DNA of 53,320 nt from Sphingobacteriia bacterium (GTDB lineage: Bacteria; Bacteroidota; Bacteroidia; Bacteroidales; UBA7960), in assembly GCA_011390575.1 (NCBI GenBank), contig JAABSE010000016.1, positions 1-53,320 on the forward strand. The letters run 5' to 3'. The position numbers and the translations under genes are program-made. The notes under the pieces are model-generated. The model did not search any database, was not told the DNA's origin, and was given only the letters and a program-made list of their open reading frames with translations. Numbering within the stretch: the first letter of the stretch is position 1; every line of letters starts with the position of its first letter. This document shows, in pieces, positions 41,292 through 50,440 of the stretch.

Positions 41292-41381
41292 TGCCGTTGA
41301 TTCTATTAGTCAACAAATTCCGACAACACAAACACATAAATTGGCTTTTTATAGGCCGATTTTTGAAAAACAAAGAAATAA

Positions 41382-44135
41382 GTGAAAAGGTTATTTATAT
41401 TTTTCATTGCAATCTTTTCTCTTGTCCTGATTATACTAACCTCAACAATTGTTGACTTAGACAATTGTTCCGGCCTCCCCCGGGAATCAGTGGGTATAAC
41501 CAGCAAGATTTACGAGAACCATCCTGAAATAGGATCGGATTCTCGTTTGCATTTGCGTTTTGACGATCCGGTATATTACGCAAGCTTATTTCCCGGTTTG
41601 CATGAGGGTATTTCTATTCCTACTGATAATTCAGACCTCTTCAGCCCTTCATTTATGTTAGCAGGATCGGGTGCCGTAAATATTTTCAACAATTTTTTCT
41701 TTATTACTGCCTTGCTCTTTCTGGGAACAGCCATTTTGCTGTTTTTGCTGTATAATACCCTCAAGGCAAGAAAACATGCTCAGGCTACTGAAAAGAAATT
41801 CAAAATGCTGCTGGAGTCCAATCCATCGGCTATTATGATTTTTCAAAACTTCAGACTGGGGTTTGTTAATTCTGCCTTTGTTGAACTTACAGGGTTTTCA
41901 CGTGAAGAGTTGACCCGGATGGAGGTATGGCAGCTCATACATCCCAGTAGTCTTAGCAATCCTGCCAATGACAATATTGATATAAAAAACAAAACCTTCA
42001 GTTTCAGAGGTGAGTTTCGCATTATAACCAAAGACAAATCCGAAAAATGGATTGATCTTTCCACACGATCCATTGAATTTGATAATCAGCCTGCCGTACT
42101 GGCCACTGCTATTGATATTACTGAAAGAAAAGAAGCAGAAGAGCAAATACTGGAGAGTGAACTCCGTTATAAAAACTTCTTCTCCCAGAATTCAGCCATC
42201 ATGCTCATTACGGATCCTGAAACCGGTAACATCCAGGATGCCAATCAGGCGGCTATTCAATATTACGGCTATACAAGAGACAAGCTCACCACCATGAACT
42301 TGTCGCAGCTCAATGTATTATCCTCTGAAGGGATCAAAAGAGAAATTGTTCAGGCTAAAAATGAAAGCAGAAGCTACTATTATCTGAAACATAAACTGGC
42401 TGATGGATCAGAACGCGATGTGGAAGTGTATACCAGCAAAATTATGGTTCATTCATCCTTGCTGAGCTATTGCATTATTTTTGACATTACCGAGCGTCGG
42501 AAAGTAGAAGAAGAACTGAAAAAAGCCAAAGAAATAGCGGAAGAGGCCAACCGGGTTAAATCTTTCTTTGTTTCCAATGTAAGCCACGAAATACGCACAC
42601 CCCTCAATGCTATCATCGGACTTACCGATCTTATCATCGAAGGAGAGCAGCTTTCGGCCAAACAGATGGAAAATCTTAAGTCCATAAAGTATTCATCGGA
42701 TCATTTGCTGGGGGTAATCAATGATGTGCTTGACTTCTCTAAGCTGGAAGCCGGAAAGGTGGAACTGGAAAAAACGGAATTTGATATTTATACCCTTGTT
42801 AATGAATCGGTAAAAACAGTTGAATTCAAAGCCAGAGAAACCGGAATAGCTCTCAATGCTTCTGTCGATCCTGACATACCTCCTGTTCTTAAGGGCGATC
42901 CTTCCAGATTAAGGCAAATCGTTTTGAACCTGATGAGCAATGCCATAAAATTCACCCACGAAGGGCATGTTGATATACAGGTAAAACTACTGAAGCGGGA
43001 AGATAACATTGCAGAACTGAAATTTTCGGTTTCAGATACCGGTATTGGAATCCCGGAAGAAAAGCAGAAGAAGCTTTTCCAGAGTTTTAGCCAGGCTGAA
43101 AGTGATACATCAAGCAAGTATGGTGGCACCGGACTTGGTTTGTCTATCAGTAAAAAGCTGGTGGAACTCCAGAAGGGGCAGATTGGGATGAAGAGTATAG
43201 AGGGAATGGGATCTACTTTTTGGTTTACCATCAGCTTCGAAGTAAGCGACAAAACCTTCCTGCCCGACATGAATAAAATCAATGGCAGGTTAAAAGATAT
43301 GAGTGGGATTAAAATTCTCATGGCTGAAGATGACAAGATGAATCAGTTTGTAATGAAACAAATCATTGCGAAATGGAATGGAATACTTGATATTGCTCAC
43401 AACGGGAAAGAAGCCATAACGAAGCTGGAGAAGAATGAATACGACCTGGTGCTCATGGATTTGCACATGCCCGAGCTAAACGGTTATCAGGCAGCACGGA
43501 AGATAAGAAGTTCAGAGTCTGCCGTTCTCAACCACAATGTTCCTATTCTGGCACTTACAGCTGATGTTACTTCAGAAACGCGTAATAAAGTAAAAGAGGC
43601 AGGAATGAACGATTTTATTACCAAACCCTCTGAGCAGGATATTATTTATAAGAAAATAATGTCTGCTTTGCGAAATACCAAAACCTCTTTCGTAGAGAAA
43701 AAAGATGCCCCTGTAATCCAGGAGCAGCCCAAAGAGCAAAACCTTGAGAAGTCGAAGCTGCGGATTCAAAAAGCGCTTTCTGATATTTTTGATGAGGATA
43801 TAGAAGGAACACTGGCACTGATTGTCCGTTTTTTAAAGGAAATTCCCAGAACCATCGTAGGCGTCAATGAAGCATTTTACGATCAGGACTATGAGACCCT
43901 GGGTAAGCTTGTTCACAAAATTAAGCCCGGATACAGCTATATGGGATTCAGCGAAGTATCAGATAAAATTGCACTTATTCAGGAACTTGCCAAAACGAAA
44001 AGTGATGCTTCAAAGCTTGAGCAGCTCTGTAATGAACTGGATGAGGATTCCAGGAAAATCATCAGTATACTTCGTGAACTACACAAGGATTATCTGAGCA
44101 ACAACACGATGAACATCCAACATAAGATGGAATAG
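41382..44135 (+). CDS. Membrane hybrid sensor histidine kinase (PAS-PAS-HisKA-HATPase-REC-HPt)
   Basis: A 917-residue protein with a GTG start, chosen because it gives a complete N-terminal membrane segment (LFIFFIAIFSLVLIILT). A periplasmic loop of about 75 residues and a second membrane helix (about 101-124) follow. Two PAS domains lie at about 135-250 and 262-375. The kinase has His402 in SNVSHEIRTPLNAIIG and an ATPase with NLMSNAIKFTHEG and GTGLGLSIS. A receiver (Asp693 in LVLMDLHMPE) and an HPt-like domain (His845 in LVHKIKPG) end the protein. The HPt His is followed by KIKPG, not the usual LKG. It may receive or pass phosphate in the hydrogenase signalling set, but it could be independent. 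Confidence 0.92.
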   Translation: MKRLFIFFIAIFSLVLIILTSTIVDLDNCSGLPRESVGITSKIYENHPEIGSDSRLHLRFDDPVYYASLFPGLHEGISIPTDNSDLFSPSFMLAGSGAVNIFNNFFFITALLFLGTAILLFLLYNTLKARKHAQATEKKFKMLLESNPSAIMIFQNFRLGFVNSAFVELTGFSREELTRMEVWQLIHPSSLSNPANDNIDIKNKTFSFRGEFRIITKDKSEKWIDLSTRSIEFDNQPAVLATAIDITERKEAEEQILESELRYKNFFSQNSAIMLITDPETGNIQDANQAAIQYYGYTRDKLTTMNLSQLNVLSSEGIKREIVQAKNESRSYYYLKHKLADGSERDVEVYTSKIMVHSSLLSYCIIFDITERRKVEEELKKAKEIAEEANRVKSFFVSNVSHEIRTPLNAIIGLTDLIIEGEQLSAKQMENLKSIKYSSDHLLGVINDVLDFSKLEAGKVELEKTEFDIYTLVNESVKTVEFKARETGIALNASVDPDIPPVLKGDPSRLRQIVLNLMSNAIKFTHEGHVDIQVKLLKREDNIAELKFSVSDTGIGIPEEKQKKLFQSFSQAESDTSSKYGGTGLGLSISKKLVELQKGQIGMKSIEGMGSTFWFTISFEVSDKTFLPDMNKINGRLKDMSGIKILMAEDDKMNQFVMKQIIAKWNGILDIAHNGKEAITKLEKNEYDLVLMDLHMPELNGYQAARKIRSSESAVLNHNVPILALTADVTSETRNKVKEAGMNDFITKPSEQDIIYKKIMSALRNTKTSFVEKKDAPVIQEQPKEQNLEKSKLRIQKALSDIFDEDIEGTLALIVRFLKEIPRTIVGVNEAFYDQDYETLGKLVHKIKPGYSYMGFSEVSDKIALIQELAKTKSDASKLEQLCNELDEDSRKIISILRELHKDYLSNNTMNIQHKME

Positions 44136-44144
44136 TAGCTTTGG

Positions 44145-44179
44145 TTTGATCCTGTTTACAACATAAAATTGTAATTTTG
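44145..44179 (+). promoter_or_regulatory. Promoter of ribD
   Basis: TTTG (44145-44148), a 23-bp spacer and TAATTTTG (44172-44179) match the consensus. The leader to the ATG at 44217 is about 30 nt, which supports that start rather than the upstream TTG at 44184. Confidence 0.6.
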
Positions 44180-44216
44180 GCCCTTGTATATAAACTATAA
44201 AGGGCATTTTTATTTG

Positions 44217-45275
44217 ATGAAAACTCATGAATTTTACATGCACCGGTGCATTGAACTCGCCAGGGAAGGTCTGGGGAAAGTTGCCCCTAATCCTTTGGTA
44301 GGAAGTGTTATAGTGCATGATAATAAGGTTATTGGTGAAGGGTACCACAGGGAATATGGAAAGGCACACGCTGAAGTTAATGCAGTGAATTCGGTAATGG
44401 ACAAATCTCTTCTGCAGCATTCTACCTTGTATGTCAATCTGGAGCCCTGCTGTCATCACGGCAAAACCCCTCCATGTACTGACCTGATCATTCATCATAA
44501 AATACCTCATGTAGTAATCGGTTCTGCCGACCCTTTTGCTGCTGTTGCAGGAAAGGGCATATCAAAACTCCGCAATAATGGCGTTAAGGTTGAAGTGGGG
44601 GTGTTAAAACCTGCAGCCATGAACCTGAACCGGAGGTTTTTTACCTTCCACCAGAAAAAGCGCCCATACATTATCCTCAAATGGGCGCAAACGGCCGATG
44701 CATTTATTGATATTGAAAGACTGCCAGGCACTCCGGCACGCCCTACTTGGATTACTTCAGAAAAGCTCCGGATGCTGGTGCACAAATGGAGAACCGAGGA
44801 GCAAGCCATAATGGTGGGTACTATAACCGCACTGAAAGACAACCCCAAACTTAACGTTCGCGACTGGACAGGGCCTGATCCCACCCGTATTGTACTGGAT
44901 GAAAATCTCACCCTTTCTTCATCATTGCATTTGTTTGATAATTCGCAAAACACCATCGTATTCAATCATCTTATCAGTAAGCATGAAAATAAAACCTCCT
45001 GGGTTAAAACAGATTTTGCCCATCCTGACTTTCTGGATAATATTTTACTTGAACTTTATAAGTTGCAGATACAGTCAGTGATAATAGAAGGAGGGCAAAA
45101 ACTCCTTACCGCATTTATTGGTAAGCAATTGTGGGATGAAGCACGAATATTCCAGGGGAGTAAATTCTTTGAAAAAGGGCTCAGGGCCCCTACCCTGCCG
45201 CTGAACAAATTTTCTCAGATATTTATCGGAAAAGAGACCTTATACTGGGTAAAAAATCCACGTAACCAGTTCTAA
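44217..45275 (+). CDS. ribD: RibD, bifunctional deaminase/reductase of riboflavin synthesis
   Basis: The start at 44217 (MKTHEFYMHRCIELA) gives 352 residues. The deaminase domain has the zinc motif HAEVNA and PCCHHGKTPPC, preceded by VAPNPLVGSVIV. The reductase domain has WAQTADAFID, ITSEKLRMLVHKWRTEEQAI and VIIEGGQKLLTAFI. It converts the pyrimidine product of GTP cyclohydrolase II in two steps. It has its own promoter. The next gene starts 10 bp after its stop. Confidence 0.95.
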   Translation: MKTHEFYMHRCIELAREGLGKVAPNPLVGSVIVHDNKVIGEGYHREYGKAHAEVNAVNSVMDKSLLQHSTLYVNLEPCCHHGKTPPCTDLIIHHKIPHVVIGSADPFAAVAGKGISKLRNNGVKVEVGVLKPAAMNLNRRFFTFHQKKRPYIILKWAQTADAFIDIERLPGTPARPTWITSEKLRMLVHKWRTEEQAIMVGTITALKDNPKLNVRDWTGPDPTRIVLDENLTLSSSLHLFDNSQNTIVFNHLISKHENKTSWVKTDFAHPDFLDNILLELYKLQIQSVIIEGGQKLLTAFIGKQLWDEARIFQGSKFFEKGLRAPTLPLNKFSQIFIGKETLYWVKNPRNQF

Positions 45276-45285
45276 TATTACAGGA

Positions 45286-46140
45286 ATGGAAAATATTGTC
45301 CTTGCCATATTCTTTTCATCCTGTATTATTGTCACTTTCAGGCTGTTCATCATCCTGAAGATAGATAATCTCCAGGCTATAACAGTTAATTATCTGGCGG
45401 CAGCCATTTTTTCTTATCTGGCCTATGGACAAAGTTTTACCGCTGTAGAATTACTGCATAAACCCTGGTTTGGGTGGGCTGTTATCAACGGTTTTCTGTT
45501 TATTCTTGTATTTTTTGTTTTTGCACGTTCAGCTCAGAAAGCCGGAGTTGCTATTACAGCTGTTGCAAGCAAAATGTCTGTGATAATACCGGTTAGTATC
45601 GGTATTATCATTTATGGTGACAGCCTTAACATACCCAAAGCTGCTGGTATTCTTACAGCCTTTCCGGCTTTCTACCTGGTTTTTTGGGGACGTCAGAAAG
45701 AACCTGCAGATAAAAGATACTGGCTGCTGCCTCTCATCCTTTTTCTGGGAACAGGAAGCAACGACAGTGTAATGAAACATGCCCAGAAATTTCATGTGGG
45801 AGACGAATATCTGTTGTTTTTAGGGACAATTTTTGTTTTGTCACTTGTTATCGGCACCTTTGCCTGGCTCTCGGGATTATCAGGTCCTGTTAAAAAAATC
45901 AGCTTGCGAAATGTAGTTGCCGGGTTGATCCTGGGATTTTTCAATTTCGGTTCTACCATGTTTTTTCTTAAAAGCCTGGCCTTGTTCGAAAGCTCAGTAT
46001 TCTTTCCGGTTTTCAATGTAAGTGTGGTTAGCATGGGAGCACTGATTGGCTGGTTGATATTCAAAGAGAAATTATTGCTGAAAAACTGGCTGGGGATATT
46101 ACTGGCCATTCTTACTATTATATTTATAGCGATTGCCTGA
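45286..46140 (+). CDS. DMT/EamA-family membrane transporter
   Basis: A 284-residue protein with about ten hydrophobic segments, in the pattern of the drug/metabolite transporter superfamily. The two repeats end with ITAVASKMSVIIPVSIGIII and SVFFPVFNVSVVSMGALIG. The substrate is unknown. It begins 10 bp after ribD and is probably cotranscribed; an ATG preceded by CAGGA is the start. Confidence 0.88.
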   Translation: MENIVLAIFFSSCIIVTFRLFIILKIDNLQAITVNYLAAAIFSYLAYGQSFTAVELLHKPWFGWAVINGFLFILVFFVFARSAQKAGVAITAVASKMSVIIPVSIGIIIYGDSLNIPKAAGILTAFPAFYLVFWGRQKEPADKRYWLLPLILFLGTGSNDSVMKHAQKFHVGDEYLLFLGTIFVLSLVIGTFAWLSGLSGPVKKISLRNVVAGLILGFFNFGSTMFFLKSLALFESSVFFPVFNVSVVSMGALIGWLIFKEKLLLKNWLGILLAILTIIFIAIA

Positions 46141-46152
46141 GCTTTTCAGGCA
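46134..46152 (+). terminator. Short hairpin at the end of the transporter gene
   Basis: A 7-bp perfect stem (46134-46140 with 46146-46152) with a 5-nt loop includes the stop codon. No T run follows, so termination is doubtful. Confidence 0.35.
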
Positions 46153-46183
46153 GGTCAATAGTTAACGAAAAGGTTAAAAGAAT

Positions 46184-46795
46184 ATGTTTGAAGATACTTT
46201 TAGAACCATCATAGAACAAAGTGAAGGATTATACAAAGACAAAGGGAGTAAATTCCTTGCTTTTGCTTTCCCGGTGCAAAATGAAGAACAAATCAAAGAG
46301 CATCTGCAGGAACTGAGAAAAAAGTATTATGATGCACGACATCATTGCTATGCTTATGCCCTTGGGCCTATGCGGGATGCTTTTCGAATAAATGACGATG
46401 GAGAACCCTCCGGTACTGCCGGAAAGCCTATTTATGGACAGATTCTATCCCATGATCTTACCAATATTCTGATAGTTGTTATCCGCTATTTTGGCGGGGT
46501 TAAACTGGGTGTCAGGGGTCTTATCAATGCATACAAGGCTGCTACACTGGAAGCAATTGACAATAACACCATTGAAGAAAAAATCATTAAAGAGGTGTAT
46601 GAACTGGAATTTGATTATCCACTTATGAACGAAGTAATGAGGGTGTTAAAGGAACAGGATCTTGAACAAATTTCACATGATTTTTCCATGTCATGCAAGA
46701 TACTTTTTGCCGTACGACGGAATTCTGCCGACAGCATAAAGGGTATTTTTTCCTCAATATACGGACTGAAAATTACATATAAATATACCATCTAG
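46184..46795 (+). CDS. YigZ/IMPACT-family protein
   Basis: A 203-residue protein. The N-terminal UPF0029 domain contains GSKFLAFAFPV, then DARHHCYAYALG, DDGEPSGTAGKPIYGQI and VIRYFGGVKLGVRGLINAYK. The C-terminal domain is DUF1949-like. The family is linked to translation control in eukaryotes (IMPACT), but its bacterial role is not firmly established. Confidence 0.93.
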   Translation: MFEDTFRTIIEQSEGLYKDKGSKFLAFAFPVQNEEQIKEHLQELRKKYYDARHHCYAYALGPMRDAFRINDDGEPSGTAGKPIYGQILSHDLTNILIVVIRYFGGVKLGVRGLINAYKAATLEAIDNNTIEEKIIKEVYELEFDYPLMNEVMRVLKEQDLEQISHDFSMSCKILFAVRRNSADSIKGIFSSIYGLKITYKYTI

Positions 46796-46853
46796 ACTTT
46801 CCCTCCACACCCGCTTTGCCAACACCCTTTTTGCATAATGCTGAATAGCAATA

Positions 46854-46886
46854 GTTTACCTGTTTTGTAGACAAAACCCTGTAAAC
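46854..46886. repeat. 33-bp composite inverted repeat
   Basis: Outer arms GTTTAC (46854-46859) and GTAAAC (46881-46886) enclose inner arms TTTTGT (46863-46868) and ACAAAA (46871-46876) with a 2-nt centre. It lies between the IMPACT gene and the nucleotidase genes. It could be a terminator without a good T run or an operator. Confidence 0.45.
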
Positions 46887-46968
46887 AAACCAATTAAACT
46901 ATTTTTTTTCCTCATTAAAACATCCTTGCGTAAAATGAGTTTAAATAAGAAAGAAGTGAATTTTTCCA

Positions 46969-46999
46969 TTGTTTTTTACCGGAATTAAGCTTAATATTG
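46969..46999 (+). promoter_or_regulatory. Probable promoter of the nucleotidase gene pair
   Basis: TTG at 46969-46971, a 20-bp spacer and TAATATTG (46992-46999, one mismatch to TAnnTTTG) lie about 25 bp upstream of the start codon at 47025. Confidence 0.45.
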
Positions 47000-47024
47000 T
47001 GTTTCTTTTCCCCAAAAAATTCTT

Positions 47025-47798
47025 ATGATGACAAAAAGCAAGGGTATACTATTTCTATTTGCACTCATCCTGGTAATTTTTGGCAGCTGTACAGATCGTT
47101 CCAGGGAGTTCTCATTCGAGGGGCATACTGTTTTGCTGGATACTGTAAATGCAGCCAAAGACCCTGTTCAGGAAGAAATCATTCAAGGGTACAGGGAGAG
47201 TCTTGAGGCAGATATGAACAGGGTGCTGGTGTATTCTGAGCATGTTATGGAAAGAGGAACTCCTGAAGGCACCCTGAATAACTTTGTAGCAGATCTTGTC
47301 TTTGATTTGGGACAGCAAATATATCAACCCCAGGATGGAAAACCCATCGATTTCTGCCTGCTCAATTACGGCGGACTCAGAGTTCCGCTTCCTGAAGGTG
47401 AAATAACCTATGGCAGGGTGTTTGAACTTCTCCCTTTCGAGAATGAGATGGTAGTAATCACTTTGAGTGGCGAAAAAACGTATGAACTTTTTGAGTATCT
47501 TGCTTCATCCTCCAAAGGGATGCCGGTTTCAGGTATTGAACTTGTCATCAGTGACGAATCACCGGAAAGTATTTTAATTCAGGGACAGCAATTTGACAGA
47601 AGCCGCAACTACAAAGTTCTTACTTCCGATTATCTTGCCGGAGGGGGTGACTCAATGAACTTTTTTCTGCAACCCATCAATTATGAGTTACTGGGAAAAC
47701 GTGTACGTGATGCAATAATTCTGCAGATGCAAAACATACACGCTAAGGGTGAAAAAATAAGCGCAGAACTCGATCAGCGCATTTCTTACTCTCAATGA
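47025..47798 (+). CDS. 5'-nucleotidase C-terminal domain lipoprotein
   Basis: A 257-residue lipoprotein (MMTKSKGILFLFALILVIFGSC, lipobox Cys22). The mature part matches the substrate-binding domain of UshA-type 5'-nucleotidases: GTLNNFVADLVFD, FCLLNYGGLRVPLPEGEITY, FELLPFENEMVVITLSG and LTSDYLAGGGDSM. The metallophosphatase half is the next gene. Either ATG of the pair could be the start. Confidence 0.92.
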   Translation: MMTKSKGILFLFALILVIFGSCTDRSREFSFEGHTVLLDTVNAAKDPVQEEIIQGYRESLEADMNRVLVYSEHVMERGTPEGTLNNFVADLVFDLGQQIYQPQDGKPIDFCLLNYGGLRVPLPEGEITYGRVFELLPFENEMVVITLSGEKTYELFEYLASSSKGMPVSGIELVISDESPESILIQGQQFDRSRNYKVLTSDYLAGGGDSMNFFLQPINYELLGKRVRDAIILQMQNIHAKGEKISAELDQRISYSQ

Positions 47799-47810
47799 TA
47801 CTGGTATTGG

Positions 47811-47843
47811 AGATATTGCCCGTAAAGCGCAATATCTTTTTTG
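47811..47843 (+). terminator. Terminator between the two nucleotidase genes
   Basis: A perfect 9-bp stem (AGATATTGC at 47811-47819 with GCAATATCT at 47829-47837) with a 9-nt loop is followed by six T. It lies between the two halves and may reduce expression of the second gene. Confidence 0.75.
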
Positions 47844-47889
47844 TCCTTAATACAATTAAAACCTTTAAGTCAGAAAGGAACCAAACATC

Positions 47890-48828
47890 ATGGCTTTGAA
47901 CAAAATCGACAGACGCACATTTGCCAAAACCTCACTTATTGCAGGCGCTTCATTGGGAGTAGGCCTGCCCTTTTGGGCTTATGCCCGGGAGGAGGTAACT
48001 CATCTTTGTATTCTTCATACTAACGATACACATAGCCGTATAGACCCCTATCCCGCCAATGATCCCAACTATCCCAACATGGGCGGTTACGCCCGACGTG
48101 CAGATTTAATTAATAAAATCAGGCAAACCCATCCCCATGTATTATTGCTGGATGCAGGAGATATTTTTCAGGGTACTCCTTATTTTAATGTATATGGAGG
48201 AGAACCCGAACTCATTCTTATGACCAAGATGGGATACGATGCAGCTACGATGGGAAATCATGAATTTGATAATGGACTGGATGGGTTTATGAAAGTATTA
48301 CCCCATGCAGGTTTTTCGTTTATAATTTCTAATTACGACTTTTCAGCAACTATGCTGCACGGCAAAACCATGCCCTATAAAATAATGGAAAAAGGGGATC
48401 TTAAAATCGGATTGTATGGACTTGGCATCGAACTCGAAGGGCTGGTAGGGAGAAATCTTTACGGAGAAACGGTGTATATTGATCCCCTTGAGGTGGCGCG
48501 TAAAGTTGAACGTTTACTGAAGGAGGAAATGGGTTGTGACATTATTATCTGCCTTTCACATCTGGGTTATGAATATGAATCAGAAAAAGTGAGCGATGTT
48601 GTAATAGCCCGTCAAACAAGGTATACAGACATTATTTTGGGGGGTCATACCCATACTTTGCTGGATCCTCCGACACAAATAGAAAATGCCGCTGGTAAAA
48701 AAGTTTATATTGGTCAAACCGGATATGCAGGGGTGCGACTAGGTCGTATGGATCTGTACTTTAACAAAAAAAGCAGCGAAAGTTTCGTCGAATCGGATAC
48801 AACAAAAATTATTAATAATCAAGCGTAA
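47890..48828 (+). CDS. 5'-nucleotidase metallophosphatase domain, Tat-exported
   Basis: A 312-residue protein with a twin-arginine signal (DRRTFAKTSLIAGASLGVGL). The calcineurin-like phosphoesterase motifs are ILHTNDTHSRID, LLDAGDIFQGTPYF, MGNHEFDNG, CLSHLGYE and LGGHTHTLLDPP. It is the catalytic half of a UshA/5'-nucleotidase enzyme that removes phosphate from nucleotides outside the cytoplasm. The binding half is the preceding gene, so the two proteins probably form one enzyme. Confidence 0.93.
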   Translation: MALNKIDRRTFAKTSLIAGASLGVGLPFWAYAREEVTHLCILHTNDTHSRIDPYPANDPNYPNMGGYARRADLINKIRQTHPHVLLLDAGDIFQGTPYFNVYGGEPELILMTKMGYDAATMGNHEFDNGLDGFMKVLPHAGFSFIISNYDFSATMLHGKTMPYKIMEKGDLKIGLYGLGIELEGLVGRNLYGETVYIDPLEVARKVERLLKEEMGCDIIICLSHLGYEYESEKVSDVVIARQTRYTDIILGGHTHTLLDPPTQIENAAGKKVYIGQTGYAGVRLGRMDLYFNKKSSESFVESDTTKIINNQA

Positions 48829-48970
48829 TTACACTTTTTTATTAACTTTATTTTTACAATTTTTGTTGAAATGTTTGGGGGACATGATAATGAAATCCAT
48901 TGCACTGTAAATCAACCCTGAAGCAAAAATCAGAGTATTAACCACAACAAATTTTGATTATTTTTTAGAG

Positions 48971-50413
48971 ATGGACAACACGCACGAGTTAATTTGGTCA
49001 AAATGTTTAAACGTTATTAAAGATAATATTCCACAGAATAGTTTCAACACTTGGTTTGCCCCCATTAAGCCTGTTAAGCTGATTAACAACGTTTTAACCA
49101 TTCAGGTACCCAGTCAGTTTTTCTATGAATGGCTTGAGGAACATTACATAGAGCTATTGCGGAAAACCATTAAGAAGGAATTAGGTGTAGATGGACGACT
49201 CGAATACAGTATAGTTATGGATAGTGCCTATAACCATACACAACCTTACACCATCCATGCACCCACTTTAAACAGAAAAGCACTGAAAAATCCACCGGTA
49301 ACTATGCCTTTAGATTTAAATAAAGATAGTGGCAAGTCTGTTCCCAACCCGTTTATCATTCCCGGGTTGAAAAAGCTCAATATCCACCCTCAACTGATAG
49401 AGTCATACAATTTTGAGAACTTTGTCCAGGGAGATTGCAACCGTCTGGCCAGAAGTGCTGGTATTGCTGTGGGGCAAAATCCAGGCAAAACATCCTTCAA
49501 CCCCTTGCTGATATATAGCTCGAGCGGTTTGGGAAAAACCCACCTGGCACACGCCATTGGGATTGAAGTAAAAAACAACTTTCCCGATAAAACAGTATTG
49601 TATGTTTCCTGTGAGCAGTTTACCAACCAGTTTATTGATGCAGTAAAAAACTCCAATCAAAACGATTTTATCCACTTCTACCAGATGATAGATGTTTTAA
49701 TTGTTGACGATATTCACTCTCTGGCCAATAAACCCAAAACACAGGATGTGTTTTTCCACATTTTTAATCAGCTGCATCAAAACAGCAAACAAATCATTAT
49801 TACTTCAGACCAGCCACCCGTAGAAATGAAGGGAATCGAGCCCAGGCTGCTCTCAAGATTCAAATGGGGACTTTCGGCTGATTTGCAGATTCCGGACCTG
49901 GAAACCCGCATCGCCATTTTGCGGAAAAAAATGTATAACGATGGGGTAGAAATGCCGGCTAATGTGGTAGAGCTCATCGCCAGCAGCATTGACACCAACA
50001 TAAGGGAAATGGAAGGAGCCATGATTTCTATTCTGGCCCAGTCTTCCATGAACAAAAAAGAAATTAATACAGATCTGGCCAATAGCGTCATTCAGAAATT
50101 TGTTAAAAGCACACCCCGCGAGATTACCATAGAACATATCCAAAATACGGTGGGAGAATATTTCAACATTCCCGTGGATAAAATTAACTCCAGCACCAGA
50201 AAAAGAGAAATTGTACAGGCACGCCAGCTGGCCATGTTTTTTTCAAAAGCTTATACCAAGCATTCTCTTGCTGCCATTGGAAGCAAGCTGGGCAAGAAAG
50301 ATCATGCCACCGTACTGCATGCCTGCAAAACTGTGAAAAACCTTTACGATACTGACAGGGACTTTAAAAAACATTTTGATGAGCTTGAAAACATGCTGAA
50401 AGTGAAAATGTAA
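48971..50413 (+). CDS. dnaA: Chromosomal replication initiator DnaA
   Basis: A 480-residue protein that opens the origin. Domain I contains SFNTWFAPIKPVKL; domain II is variable. The AAA+ domain begins near residue 143 with FVQGDCNRLARSAG. Its Walker A reads SSSGLGKTHL (183-192), where GGxGLGKT is usual. Walker B is VLIVDDIHSLA. Box VII contains RLLSRFKWGL with the Arg finger region. Domain IV has the DNA-binding signature GKKDHATVLHACKTV. Length is normal. No cluster of DnaA boxes is visible nearby. Confidence 0.95.
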   Translation: MDNTHELIWSKCLNVIKDNIPQNSFNTWFAPIKPVKLINNVLTIQVPSQFFYEWLEEHYIELLRKTIKKELGVDGRLEYSIVMDSAYNHTQPYTIHAPTLNRKALKNPPVTMPLDLNKDSGKSVPNPFIIPGLKKLNIHPQLIESYNFENFVQGDCNRLARSAGIAVGQNPGKTSFNPLLIYSSSGLGKTHLAHAIGIEVKNNFPDKTVLYVSCEQFTNQFIDAVKNSNQNDFIHFYQMIDVLIVDDIHSLANKPKTQDVFFHIFNQLHQNSKQIIITSDQPPVEMKGIEPRLLSRFKWGLSADLQIPDLETRIAILRKKMYNDGVEMPANVVELIASSIDTNIREMEGAMISILAQSSMNKKEINTDLANSVIQKFVKSTPREITIEHIQNTVGEYFNIPVDKINSSTRKREIVQARQLAMFFSKAYTKHSLAAIGSKLGKKDHATVLHACKTVKNLYDTDRDFKKHFDELENMLKVKM

Positions 50414-50440
50414 AAATGATCATCTCTGACCTTTAACCGC

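Noticed and set aside
44184..44216. Upstream TTG start of ribD
   Set aside because: It lies immediately downstream of the predicted -7 element, and the ATG at 44217 gives the usual RibD N-terminus.
48938..48946. TTAACCACA upstream of dnaA as a DnaA box marking oriC
   Set aside because: It is a single site with one mismatch to TTATCCACA and no cluster of boxes or AT-rich unwinding region with repeats is visible nearby.
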